From positions 1 to 40,596 of the forward strand of contig CAYJFK010000017.1 of NCBI GenBank assembly GCA_964369475.1: 40,596 nucleotides of DNA. The letters are read 5' to 3'. The first letter of the stretch is position 1; the number at the start of each line of letters is the position of its first letter. The notes under the pieces were generated by a model. That model was not told the DNA's origin. It saw nothing but the letters and a program-made list of their open reading frames with translations, and did no database searches. The position numbers and the translations under genes were made by a program. Source of the stretch: CAYJFK01 sp964369475. GTDB lineage: Bacteria > Bacillota > Clostridia > Oscillospirales > Feifaniaceae. Below, one piece after another: positions 16,609 through 25,872 of the stretch.

Positions 16609-18249
16609 ATGAACATGACAAAAGAAGTAGTCGTAATACCGGCGACCACGCTAAGCGGTCAAGATTACTTTAGACAAAGGCAACTTCGTGTCGCTTCGTA
16701 CAGCCGTGTCTCGACAGACTCGGAAGATCAGCTGATCAGTTTTCACGCACAGAGAAGCTACTACACCGATATGATCCATCGAAACCCACTATGGAAACTT
16801 GCAGGCACTTTCGCCGACGAGGGCATCTCGGGGGCATCAGCCGAAAAGCGTCCAGAGTTTATGAAGATGATCGCCAAATGCAAGCGTCGCAAAATAGACC
16901 TCATCATAACAAAATCCATATCAAGGTTTGCACGAAACACGCTCGACAGCATCAAGTATGTGCGTATGCTCAAAAGCCTCGGGATAGGGGTACTGTTCGA
17001 AAAGGAAAATATCAACACGCTTGAAGAAACAAGCGAAGTCATCCTCACAATCCTCGCAAGCCTTGCACAGGAGGAGCTAAACTCGCTCTCCCTCAACGTC
17101 AAGATGGGAATGCAGATGAGAATGAGAGAGGGCAAGGTCACTTGGAACTACAAGCAATGCTACGGCTTTAGACAAGGCGAAGACGGAGAACCCGAGATTA
17201 TCCCCGAACACGCCGAGGTCATCCGAGAGATATTCAAGTGGTACATCATGGGACACAGCGAGGAAAAAATCGTCAAGGAAATGACTGACAGTGGGACGAT
17301 GCCCATTACACAAAGCGGCAAATGGTCGACGTCGGTAGTTCGCTCCATCTTGCTAAACGAGAGAATGTGCGGCGATGTAATCTTGCAAAAGACCTATATA
17401 TCCGACCCCATTTCAAAGAAGGTCATTGTCAACAACGGAGAGCGGCCAAAGGTGCACATCAAAAACAATCACCCTGCCATTGTCGAGCGTAGCGTATACG
17501 AGAGAGCACAGACCGAGCGCAGTCGTAGGTCGAGCAAGCGAAAGATATCGACGCACACCAAGACCGAGCAAGGCAAATACAGCAGCCTGTACGCCCTAAC
17601 CGGTATGCTCGTCTGCGGCAACTGCGGCACGGAGTACAGGCGTGTACACTGGAAAAAGCGCAGTGGCGAAAAGCAAATCCTATGGCGATGTGTGAACCGA
17701 CTTGATCACGGCAGAAAATACTGCACCTATTCCCCGAGCATCGAAGAAGCAAGCTTAAAGAATGCCATTTTAGCGGCGATAGCGAGGAGCGACACGGAGC
17801 GTAGGGAGAACATCGAATATCTGACCAAATATGCCGAAAAGACACTGTGGGCAGAGCGCTCGGAAAATGTAGATGTAGAGGATATAGAGCGACAGATTGC
17901 AGGACTCAAAGCACAGGTCATGGACTATATAACGAGCGGCACGGCAGGGCAAAACATAGCCAAAATGGAGCAAATCTCAGCCGAGGCGAAGGCACTGAAC
18001 GATGTGCTGAACGCAAATAGGCAAAGTGGGGGAACAGAGCAGAAAATCAGAGATGAAGTGGATGGTATGAGGGCATTTCTTGAGTCGGAGAGTGCGACGT
18101 GTAGCGAGTGGAACGAAAGCTTGATACGACAGCTCATCCATACGGTGAAAGTGATGGATGAGAGCACGATAAGGGTGTACTTTAGATGCGGGTATGAATG
18201 CGAGCAGAAGATGGAGGTTAAGGTGCGGAGTTTTAAGGCAGCGGGGTGA
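16609..18249 (+). CDS. Large serine recombinase 2
   Basis: A 546-residue recombinase with YSRVSTDSEDQLISF at the N-terminus (Ser35), DEGISGASAEKRPEFMKM, KSISRFARNTLDS, and a recombinase domain near residues 180-300 (CYGFRQGEDGEPEIIPEHAE). A zinc ribbon (CGNCGTEYRR...WRC) and a long coiled coil follow. The ATG at 16609 follows GAGAGGAG. It is complete. As the last recombinase gene it would lie next to the element end in many serine-recombinase elements, so an attachment site may be close to 18250-18306. Confidence 0.93.
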   Translation: MNMTKEVVVIPATTLSGQDYFRQRQLRVASYSRVSTDSEDQLISFHAQRSYYTDMIHRNPLWKLAGTFADEGISGASAEKRPEFMKMIAKCKRRKIDLIITKSISRFARNTLDSIKYVRMLKSLGIGVLFEKENINTLEETSEVILTILASLAQEELNSLSLNVKMGMQMRMREGKVTWNYKQCYGFRQGEDGEPEIIPEHAEVIREIFKWYIMGHSEEKIVKEMTDSGTMPITQSGKWSTSVVRSILLNERMCGDVILQKTYISDPISKKVIVNNGERPKVHIKNNHPAIVERSVYERAQTERSRRSSKRKISTHTKTEQGKYSSLYALTGMLVCGNCGTEYRRVHWKKRSGEKQILWRCVNRLDHGRKYCTYSPSIEEASLKNAILAAIARSDTERRENIEYLTKYAEKTLWAERSENVDVEDIERQIAGLKAQVMDYITSGTAGQNIAKMEQISAEAKALNDVLNANRQSGGTEQKIRDEVDGMRAFLESESATCSEWNESLIRQLIHTVKVMDESTIRVYFRCGYECEQKMEVKVRSFKAAG

Positions 18250-18306
18250 TGGATGGCGGAAAAATATTAGCTAATGTGACATTGAGTGACAACTTTCTTT
18301 AGTATA

Positions 18307-18335
18307 TTGAAATGCAACTAAGTTCTTGCTATACT
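18307..18335 (+). promoter_or_regulatory. Sigma-A-type promoter for the STAND gene
   Basis: TTGAAA at 18307-18312 and TATACT at 18330-18335 with a 17-base spacer, 32 bases before the GTG start. It gives the cassette its own expression, independent of the recombinase operon. Confidence 0.7.
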
Positions 18336-18366
18336 TATGATAACAATATAGCATGGAGGTTTTCCG

Positions 18367-21300
18367 GTGACCAAAATAAACCAAATACAAACTGCAATTT
18401 TATCACTTGGAGCAGGGGCTTATCAAAAAATGATGGAGGAATATCTCCTTAGGCGGTTTAAATTTCCAAACATATCACCACTTGGTTCACATGATGGAAC
18501 AGATAAAACGACGCAAGGCACTCCGGATGCCTTTGTTAGGTGTGAGGACGGAAAATTTATACTTATTGAATATGGAACGGTCGGAAAGAATGCTTATGAT
18601 AAAGTACAAAAGGACATCCTTGATTGTCTGTCTTTTGAAAAAACCGGCATTAGGACTTCAGATATAAAGAGGATTATAGTTTGCCACACCTCTACAAACT
18701 TCAATGCGGGGCAAGTGGATCAGCTATACTCTCACTTTGAAGGCATAGAACTTATAGGACTGGGGGATGTTTCTAATGACCTATACCACAAATACCCTGG
18801 GATTGCTAAGGATCATTTGTCTATTGAACTTGATACAAATCAAATACTTGATTTAGAAGAGTTTATAAGACACAACGATAGAAATGCTTATTCTACTTCT
18901 CTTGATATGCCTCTATTATGTAGGGAAGAAGCGCTTGAGACGATAGGCGATTTGCTAAGCAAGAATGATGTCATTACAATATCCGGAGCATCTGGCATTG
19001 GCAAAACAAGACTTGCAGTTGAAGCATGCAATAGATTACTGCTTTTGAAAAACTATCAATTCAAAATAGTGAAAAATAATGGAGAGCGTATTTACAACGA
19101 TTTAAAAACAATATTCACTGACGATGCAAACTATTTGGTGTTAGTAGATGATGCAGATCAACTGGTTCAACTAAATCATCTTTTGGATATATGTGTCGAT
19201 GACAGGCGTAAACACAAAATGAAAATAATAATAACTGTCAGAGACTACGCAAAGGAAAAACTGATGCGAGATGTAGAGAAGATTATAAGATCTGCTACAT
19301 TTGAACTTGCTCCTTTATCTGACCAAAGCATAGAGCAGATCTTAAAAGAAAACATGGGCATTACAAACCATAGGGTAACAGAACGCATTAAACAAGTAGT
19401 TAAAGGCAACGTAAGACTTGCTATAATGGCAGCCATGTGCGCTAAAAGAGGGCAAACTGAAATGCTGCAAAACACTTTCCAAATATTTGATAACTACTAT
19501 TCACAGGTCGTTGAAGAAATCGATAGAGAAGAAATGACCACAGCGGGGATCGTAGCATTTTTTGATGCATTTAAACTAGATGAAAAGGAACTTCCTTTAC
19601 AAATCGCTATTGAAAACGGAGTGAATTTTCATGACTTTAGAAAACACTGCCATAGACTGCACCAAATGGAAGCTGTAGATATTCATGAAACAAGCGCTGT
19701 AAAGTTCTCGAATCAGAATCTGAGAGACTATATTCTCTATCTTGTCTTTGTCAAAGAAAGGCGAATTAGAATTTCCTCGATAATAAGGTGTGGTTTTCCG
19801 CGCTACAAAAGACAAATAATTACCGCACTGAATACAGTACTCAATTTGTTTATTACCGATGAAAGCTTGCAGTATATTGAACAAGAGGTAAAAACTGCAT
19901 GGAGCGTTGTAAAAGGAGATAAGCTTGAAGTTATAAAAGAATTTGTCGGTGCTTTTCATGTTTTGATGCCGGATGAAACATTATCATTCATTAATCAAGA
20001 AATTGATAAGCTGCCAATATGTGAAGTATGTTTAACAGCGCAAGACTTTGAAGATAGTGGTAAAGCGGAGCAAATTCATTCGGATTTGTTAAAGATATTA
20101 GTGAAGTTCAAACATACAGAATGTTTTGAGGATGCTCTAGAATTAATTATGCACAAACTTGAGAAGAACTTTGAAAAAGCAAAGGATATATATTTAATTT
20201 TCAATAAGCACCTCGGAATTGATAGGCATTCACATAAATCTATGTATGATAATGAGATTATGTTGTTAGAAAAACTGCTCGACTACGACAAATCGGAAAA
20301 TACAACCTTGTCTTCATTTTGCCTGTTGTTTGCAATAGAAAACATCCTAAGATATGATTTTTCATCAAGTGAGTCCGAGCAGCATATGATGGTGCAGTTT
20401 TACCAATTTGGACTTAGTGCGTGTGATAAATTGTTTGTTCTGCGAAAATTAGCATTTCAAGGACTTGCGAGACTTTATTCAAAAGATGATTTTAAAAAGC
20501 AAGTAGTTGCTTCACTACTAAAATATCATGTATCTAAAAGAACAGTAGAGTATAAAACGGTTTTTGAATGTGATATGAGCTTATTTGCCGAGCATTTTGG
20601 GGAGCTCGTCGATACAAAATCGTGGAATATTTGCAAAATATTAGATCACTTCAACGATTTTTGCATGCGGTTTAATGTCCCTTATTCAAATTTGCTACCA
20701 AGCTTTGAAGAAAACAAAACCTATATGTTATACCACAGTTTAAAAAAAGAGCATATATTTGAACCTCAAAGCTATGAGAGTACACTGGAAAAACGAAAAG
20801 AAAAAATAAGCATACTTGCGAAAACTTGTTCTGTCGAAGATTTTACCCTTCTGTGCAGTGAGTTAAAAAGAGATTTCACACTTACCAAAAGGCATAACAC
20901 ATTTGATGTAAGCACAGGGATTGATATTTTATTTAGCAGCCTTTTAGAGTTTGACAGCGATTTATTTACTGAATGGTGCAAAATTTACATTCAGCATGAT
21001 GCACCGTGCTGCGGAAATAACAGTAAGAAGTTTCCGGAGCTTCTCATATTAGCAGTCGGTGTGAGAAATGCTATAATTTTCGTTGAAGCCCTTGATTTCA
21101 CAGACAAGAACATTTGGTTAGGGCACTTGTATAACAGCGTGCCATGTGAAGAGCTAACGTCTAAGGACTGCGAAAAAATGCTATCTTTGTTAGAAAACTC
21201 TGAATTAGTTCTGCCTAAAACAGTTGTAAATGCTAATGCGATTCACGAAGGTTTTTTTATTAAGTACGTGCAAAAACTCTATGAACTAAGCGAAGAAAAC

Positions 21301-22068
21301 CCATATCTTATGTCAATTTTTTTGGAACATTTTGGTGCATACAGCGAAAAAGATGCACAATATGCTCTTTCGTGTTTTGGTCAAAACAAAGAGCTTTTAA
21401 CTAATTCTTATATAAGGGCAATGTATGGGAAGGTTCATTTTGACGCTTGGGGCAACTTGTTTATTAGCATAGTTCACACAGACGAAACTTTTTTACCAAG
21501 ATGTATAAGAACTTTTTTAGAGCTACATAGTTATGACAGCTATATCGAGCCAATGGAAAAACTTTGGGAGCAAGAGAACTATATGCAGTTGGTCACCGCC
21601 TCTATGGAAACATTAAGAGAAGCTCCAAAATACTTTTATACGATAAATTCAATCGGGGAAAGCATGCTAAAAGCTGATAAAAAAGATAAGCACAAATGCG
21701 AACAAAAGGACAACTGGATTAAGAATTACATTTTAAAGTATTCTAAGGACAAAAATAGAATGGAATTCCTGTTTGGCATAGTATGCAATTTATCTTACGA
21801 AAGGTGCACTGAGATAACTCATTATTTTTGCATACAAAATGATTGCTTTGAAGATTTTAGTGAATTACCAATAACACGAACTCATAATTCTTGGAGCGGC
21901 AGTGAAGTGCCCACAATCGAGCGTAAAATAGCTTATTTAGAAGGCTTAAAAGACGTTCTTAAGGGAGCAAGATTTATAAAACATAGAGAAGACCTTTCGC
22001 ATCATATACAAAAACAAAGAGAGTATATGGAGGCGGTGTTGTTAAAGGAATTCACAGAAGTTTATTAG
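18367..22068 (+). CDS. STAND NTPase with N-terminal nuclease-like domain (Avs-like defence protein)
   Basis: A 1233-residue protein starting at GTG with GGAGGT upstream. Residues 1-150 look like a PD-(D/E)xK nuclease: GAYQKMMEEYLL helix, GTPDAF (Asp54) and FILIEYGT (Glu68, where the usual lysine is replaced as in EYTT-type relatives). The NTPase core has Walker A GASGIGKT at 207-214, Walker B YLVLVDDADQ at about 256-265 and the STAND arginine region IIITVRDYAK at 287-296, followed by a winged-helix region near residue 450. Some 750 residues of helical, repeat-like sequence follow and probably sense a ligand. This order (effector, STAND, sensor) is that of the Avs antiphage proteins, which detect phage proteins and then cut DNA. 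Function is inferred. Confidence 0.75.
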   Translation: MTKINQIQTAILSLGAGAYQKMMEEYLLRRFKFPNISPLGSHDGTDKTTQGTPDAFVRCEDGKFILIEYGTVGKNAYDKVQKDILDCLSFEKTGIRTSDIKRIIVCHTSTNFNAGQVDQLYSHFEGIELIGLGDVSNDLYHKYPGIAKDHLSIELDTNQILDLEEFIRHNDRNAYSTSLDMPLLCREEALETIGDLLSKNDVITISGASGIGKTRLAVEACNRLLLLKNYQFKIVKNNGERIYNDLKTIFTDDANYLVLVDDADQLVQLNHLLDICVDDRRKHKMKIIITVRDYAKEKLMRDVEKIIRSATFELAPLSDQSIEQILKENMGITNHRVTERIKQVVKGNVRLAIMAAMCAKRGQTEMLQNTFQIFDNYYSQVVEEIDREEMTTAGIVAFFDAFKLDEKELPLQIAIENGVNFHDFRKHCHRLHQMEAVDIHETSAVKFSNQNLRDYILYLVFVKERRIRISSIIRCGFPRYKRQIITALNTVLNLFITDESLQYIEQEVKTAWSVVKGDKLEVIKEFVGAFHVLMPDETLSFINQEIDKLPICEVCLTAQDFEDSGKAEQIHSDLLKILVKFKHTECFEDALELIMHKLEKNFEKAKDIYLIFNKHLGIDRHSHKSMYDNEIMLLEKLLDYDKSENTTLSSFCLLFAIENILRYDFSSSESEQHMMVQFYQFGLSACDKLFVLRKLAFQGLARLYSKDDFKKQVVASLLKYHVSKRTVEYKTVFECDMSLFAEHFGELVDTKSWNICKILDHFNDFCMRFNVPYSNLLPSFEENKTYMLYHSLKKEHIFEPQSYESTLEKRKEKISILAKTCSVEDFTLLCSELKRDFTLTKRHNTFDVSTGIDILFSSLLEFDSDLFTEWCKIYIQHDAPCCGNNSKKFPELLILAVGVRNAIIFVEALDFTDKNIWLGHLYNSVPCEELTSKDCEKMLSLLENSELVLPKTVVNANAIHEGFFIKYVQKLYELSEENPYLMSIFLEHFGAYSEKDAQYALSCFGQNKELLTNSYIRAMYGKVHFDAWGNLFISIVHTDETFLPRCIRTFLELHSYDSYIEPMEKLWEQENYMQLVTASMETLREAPKYFYTINSIGESMLKADKKDKHKCEQKDNWIKNYILKYSKDKNRMEFLFGIVCNLSYERCTEITHYFCIQNDCFEDFSELPITRTHNSWSGSEVPTIERKIAYLEGLKDVLKGARFIKHREDLSHHIQKQREYMEAVLLKEFTEVY

Positions 22069-22136
22069 ATAAGGGCATGTGTGCTACATGTTGTTTGAGC
22101 AACGCAATTTTCACTTAATTGACTTGGAGGTACAAA

Positions 22137-22445
22137 ATGAATCAATCAGAAAAGCGATTTCATCAAGAAATGATAGACATATACATAACTGCCCAGAGGG
22201 AATGCGGGTACAATGCAAATAGATTTTTACAAATGATCACCAAGCAAGGCGGTGTGACGACTGCAAAGCAGCTAATTCGCAAGCCCGGGGGCACTGATGG
22301 ATTTACAACTCTGTGGGAGCATAAAAGACTTGATTTATCTGTTGAGGCTCATGTATTAAAAGTAGAATATTCAGATATTTTTACCGATGAAGACAGGCAG
22401 ATTTGCAGAGATAGACTTAGGCAGTTTGGCTATAAAGTGGAATAG
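22137..22445 (+). CDS. Small conserved protein of unknown function
   Basis: A 102-residue protein from ATG 22137, with GGAGG eight bases upstream; an in-frame TTG at 22119 is less likely. It has a strongly conserved-looking pattern: FHQEMIDIYITAQRECGYNA, RFLQMITKQGGVTTAKQLI, then DGFTTLWEHKRLDLSVEAHV. Proteins of this type are widespread in accessory regions of many bacteria, but I know of no demonstrated function. It lies 68 bases after the STAND gene. Confidence 0.75.
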   Translation: MNQSEKRFHQEMIDIYITAQRECGYNANRFLQMITKQGGVTTAKQLIRKPGGTDGFTTLWEHKRLDLSVEAHVLKVEYSDIFTDEDRQICRDRLRQFGYKVE

Positions 22446-22478
22446 CGTTACAAAGGATTTATTGCTATAGGAAGTAAA

Positions 22479-23426
22479 ATGACACATAATTCAACACCGA
22501 AGGCTAACGGAGGGATAACAACTTTGAAAAACGAGCCGATAAAACACCACTACATCCCACAGTTCATTTTAAAAAACTTTTGCTTTAATAATAACGGCAA
22601 ACTACACTACTACAACAAAATAACCAAGCAAATCTCAACCGAAAGCACAAGAGATATATTCATGGACAAGCACCTCTATCGTGATGAAAAAAACCACCCC
22701 GACAACCCCACGAAAATTGAAAAAGACTTTGCTGTGTTCGAAAGAGAAGCTGCTAAAATTATAAACGAGAAAATACTCACAGAAGAACAAATAGTGCTGA
22801 CATATCAAGAAAACGAACTACTTAAGTTGTTTTTTGCTTTGATGGGCTTTCGCTCGAAGCGGACGGCGGAACAGTTTAGATCCATGCAAAACATTGATTC
22901 AAAGAAACTGTACGCTAATTTCCAACCTGATAAAGACTTTGATAACCTGTTTAAGAGAAACCTTGGATACTTAGTAAATTGCAGATCGGTTAGCGAAGTT
23001 CTTGAGCACGAAAATATTGATGATATATTCAAGGTCTTTATGCACCGTGACGTACTTGGGATCTTCGGACAGCATTTAGCTGTTGTGCAAAGGCATGATG
23101 AAGCGGAAGAATTTATAATAACCGACACATATCCAACTGTGATTTCAGGTGATATTGTAAACGGGCTTTCGGTGCATATATACTCTGCATTTCCCCTTTC
23201 GCCGGATAGAGTGTTGTTCATGGTCAGCAAGGGCGCTGATGCCACATCTCGAGATGTTCTTTCCTTTCGCCCGTTATTACTTGGCGAGCCGAAGGTTTCG
23301 GGCGCTGAGCAAATCATAACGATTCGTGTAAAAAGGATGTTTTCGGAGGAGGTAAAAGATCTCAACAAAGTTTTATTTAAAGAGGCTTTTGATGGGGTTG
23401 TGTTTAGAGATAATCATTTAACATAA
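22479..23426 (+). CDS. DUF4238 family protein
   Basis: A 315-residue protein carrying the DUF4238 signature near the N-terminus: HHYIPQFILKNFCFNNNGKL, then YYNKITKQISTES and a C-terminal region with ADATSRDVLSFRP. Two starts are possible: ATG 22479 (AGGAAG upstream) or TTG 22524 (GGAGGG nine bases upstream), and the second begins shortly before the conserved segment. The biochemical activity is unknown, but these proteins are common in mobile and defence regions. No membrane segment is seen. It sits between the small conserved gene and the GIY-YIG gene on one strand. Confidence 0.8.
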   Translation: MTHNSTPKANGGITTLKNEPIKHHYIPQFILKNFCFNNNGKLHYYNKITKQISTESTRDIFMDKHLYRDEKNHPDNPTKIEKDFAVFEREAAKIINEKILTEEQIVLTYQENELLKLFFALMGFRSKRTAEQFRSMQNIDSKKLYANFQPDKDFDNLFKRNLGYLVNCRSVSEVLEHENIDDIFKVFMHRDVLGIFGQHLAVVQRHDEAEEFIITDTYPTVISGDIVNGLSVHIYSAFPLSPDRVLFMVSKGADATSRDVLSFRPLLLGEPKVSGAEQIITIRVKRMFSEEVKDLNKVLFKEAFDGVVFRDNHLT

Positions 23427-23447
23427 AATATCGAAAGGGGATATATT

Positions 23448-24296
23448 ATGGAAATTGCGTTAAACTTTATATTTAATTTGTCAGTAAATGAAATTCAAAA
23501 TAGCAGAATAGAGCTTAACATGACCTCAGGCAGAGGTGGCGAGATGATTATTGATAAGTGGTTGTCGTCAAGTGAGCATGAAAAAGAAAACGGAACTTCA
23601 CTGTGTTCTTATTGGGGGTGGTTTGGGAGCAAGAAAAATTTCAACATAGGTCAAACTGTATTTAGCTTTGTAAAAATCAGCTATGACGAATGGCTGTTTA
23701 TTTCGGCAGCAGAGATACTCGACATACCGAAAAATGATAGAGCGAAGATTAAAATAGTTGATAAGTATAGGCCACTTTTTGGTAAACTTGTTGTTAAATA
23801 CAAAAAGGGTAACACGTTTGCAAGATATGTTTTTCTTATGAGTAAAATCCTGCCTAATTGTAAAGTTAAAGAGATTCTACCAAGTATATATAACGGCGAG
23901 CAATTTGAAGGGTACGATAAAGTCCATTTGCCGTACAAAAAGATAGTTGATGTTTTTAGCGGTAAAATAATGCCCACATATTATGAGGCGCTTAAGAAAA
24001 TCACAGGTATATACTGTCTTACGGATACCAAAAACGGAAAACTTTACATAGGTTCTGCAACAGGAGGCGAAGGTGTTGCACAGCGTTGGATCAACTATCT
24101 TAATAGTGGACACGGCGGAAACAAAAAGCTTATTGACTTGTTTGATGAAAAGGGTAAAGAGTATTTTCAAGAGTATTTCACCTTTACTCTGATTGAGTAT
24201 TTCGGTTTGTCTTATGATCCGGAGCGAATAAAAGAGCGAGAACAATATTGGAAAAGGTGTTTCGATACAATAAGCAATGGCTACAATGATAATTAG
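23448..24296 (+). CDS. GIY-YIG nuclease domain protein
   Basis: A 282-residue protein. The C-terminal third is a GIY-YIG nuclease: GIY at 187-189 and YIG at 200-202, Arg213 in AQRW, and Glu265 in KEREQYWKRCF, all needed for catalysis. The first 180 residues form an uncharacterised domain with RYVFLMSKILPN and a Trp-rich YWGWFG stretch; it may give specificity. It follows DUF4238 by 21 bases with AAAGGGG before the ATG. Similar two-domain proteins occur in accessory islands, so a nucleic-acid-cutting role in defence is plausible but not shown. Confidence 0.82.
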   Translation: MEIALNFIFNLSVNEIQNSRIELNMTSGRGGEMIIDKWLSSSEHEKENGTSLCSYWGWFGSKKNFNIGQTVFSFVKISYDEWLFISAAEILDIPKNDRAKIKIVDKYRPLFGKLVVKYKKGNTFARYVFLMSKILPNCKVKEILPSIYNGEQFEGYDKVHLPYKKIVDVFSGKIMPTYYEALKKITGIYCLTDTKNGKLYIGSATGGEGVAQRWINYLNSGHGGNKKLIDLFDEKGKEYFQEYFTFTLIEYFGLSYDPERIKEREQYWKRCFDTISNGYNDN

Positions 24297-24494
24297 GTGA
24301 AGGGCATATTAGCCAATTCAAATAGTAGTGCATTTAATACAAGGAGATTTGCATATCAAATAGGCATTGAAATCTATTGTAATTATATCAGTTGCGTTTT
24401 TAAATTACATGTTTTGAAAATTACTTTTAAATAGTAAGTTTAATAGACTGGTAATAGTTTAAGGCTGCATTAAACAAAATGTGAAAGTTAGTTC

Positions 24495-24560
24495 GGCTCC
24501 TTGCCCTTCAGCCTCACCTACCCGAGCGGCATCTATTTCACTGACCACAGACAAATAGCC
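24495..24560 (+). repeat. Short dispersed repeat, copy 1
   Basis: The stretch around CCGAGCGGCATCTATTTCA, followed by ACCACAGACAA, closely matches 36211-36275 (CCGAGCGACATCTATTTCA and CCACAGACAA). At 36 kb the same block stands directly before the terminator of a metabolic operon. Here it lies in a gene-free stretch of nearly 700 bases between the defence cassette and the IclR gene. Confidence 0.5.
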
Positions 24561-24571
24561 TAAGCAAAAAA

Positions 24572-24602
24572 GATGTCATCGGTGAAAAACACCGATGACA
24601 TC
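24572..24602. terminator. Strong 13-bp hairpin
   Basis: GATGTCATCGGTG pairs perfectly with CACCGATGACATC around AAAAA. A second hairpin, GGGG with CCCC around ATTTTTCA (24612-24627), follows. No clean T tract follows directly, so this is a probable but unproven transcription terminator separating cassette and operon. Apart from this, the repeat above and the promoter below, I see nothing in 24297-24992. Confidence 0.5.
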
Positions 24603-24931
24603 GGCATTTTCGGGGATTTTTCACCCCAAAAACACCGCTGCAAACCTATGCGTTTTGGGTGCTGTCATTTGACGTTTTTAGTGATGGATAGAGAGCCGAA
24701 CTCTTACTTTTGCCGTTTTAAATAAAAAAGTTCAGCTGCATAATAAATAGAATTAGTGCTATAAGCAGTTAACCTGAGCTCATAGCATAAACCCCTCGGT
24801 CAATAAACCAATCTCCTCCCTAATACTTTGAACTATGTTTTTTCTCAACCTGCCTTTTCTTGCACTGTATCTTTTAATATTATGTTAATTTGTACTCTTA
24901 CACCAAATCATCATTTAATATAGCTATGTAG

Positions 24932-24959
24932 TTGACACGGTTCAATATATATGTAATAA
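24932..24959 (+). promoter_or_regulatory. Promoter for the IclR gene
   Basis: A perfect TTGACA (24932-24937) and TAATAA (24954-24959) with 16-base spacing, about 33 bases before the start codon. Confidence 0.65.
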
Positions 24960-24992
24960 TTTTATTTTAATATCTATTTTACAGGAGGCGCT

Positions 24993-25781
24993 ATGGGAAG
25001 GAAAGCTAAAGGAACCGGAACAAATATTGTCGCAGTAGAACGTTCGCTTAGGATACTTGAAGTTCTCTATGCTCACGATCGCGATATGGGCGTTAACGAG
25101 ATTGCAGAATATATGGGAGAATATCAAAGCACAGTACATAGGGCGATTTCTACACTTGAATCCCATGGATATATCTCTCAAAATAAAGAAACAAGCAAAT
25201 ATTCTCTTGGGATAAAGCTATACATGCTCGGTCAGTCGGTAGAGAAGAATTCGGCAATTGTAAAAGCTATTGAGCCACACACGAAGGCACTTGCAAACGA
25301 GTTAAATGAGACCGTTAGCGTTGCTATGCGTGATTACTCAAAGGACGATACCATATATGGAATAACAATTATTCAAGTAAAGGGCAAAGGGAGAGTTATA
25401 GAGGTTTCAGAAGGGCTTGGAGAGTCTTGGCAGTGCGCAAACTCTGCGCTTGGCAAGGTTATTTTGGCGTATTCTAAAGATATAAGCGAAAAAGAGCTTA
25501 GAGAAGTCGAGCTTGTGGAGTATACAGAAAAATCCATTAAAACATACGAGCAACTTGTATCAGAACTGCAAACAATACGAAATCAGGGATATGCTGTCGA
25601 TGACGAAGAGCGTGAACGTGGCTTGTTTTGTGTGTCTTGTCCGATTATTGGCAAGAACGACGAACAGCTATTTGCAATTAGTGTCAGCGGATTTATAGAG
25701 CATATGAAAAGCCTTGGAGTAAATTATTTAAAGGAAAAACTATCTGTTACATGTGACGAAATACGAAAAAGCTTAATGTAG
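24993..25781 (+). CDS. IclR-family transcriptional regulator
   Basis: A 262-residue regulator. The N-terminal winged helix-turn-helix (about residues 10-65: SLRILEVLYAHDRDMGVNEI, YQSTVHRAISTLESHGYIS) is followed by SKYSLGIKLYMLG and the effector-binding domain up to the end (ETVSVAMRDYS, GESWQCANSALGKVILAYS, RERGLFCVSCPI). These proteins bind small acids and control nearby catabolic genes. It lies 198 bases before the aminotransferase gene, on the same strand, and that gap carries promoter and palindromes, so it is the likely regulator of the whole operon. ATG with AGGAGG upstream. Confidence 0.92.
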   Translation: MGRKAKGTGTNIVAVERSLRILEVLYAHDRDMGVNEIAEYMGEYQSTVHRAISTLESHGYISQNKETSKYSLGIKLYMLGQSVEKNSAIVKAIEPHTKALANELNETVSVAMRDYSKDDTIYGITIIQVKGKGRVIEVSEGLGESWQCANSALGKVILAYSKDISEKELREVELVEYTEKSIKTYEQLVSELQTIRNQGYAVDDEERERGLFCVSCPIIGKNDEQLFAISVSGFIEHMKSLGVNYLKEKLSVTCDEIRKSLM

Positions 25782-25834
25782 ACCTTTGTTTATTTAATAT
25801 AAAAAAATGTGAAAATAATGTGAATGTTTCACTA

Positions 25835-25863
25835 TTGACTTGGCTAAGCTTATATTATAGAAT
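25835..25863 (+). promoter_or_regulatory. Promoter of the amino-acid catabolic operon
   Basis: TTGACT at 25835-25840 and TAGAAT at 25858-25863 with a 17-base spacer. Transcription would begin around 25870, right at the start of the nested palindromes described next. Confidence 0.65.
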
Positions 25864-25872
25864 GTAAAATAA

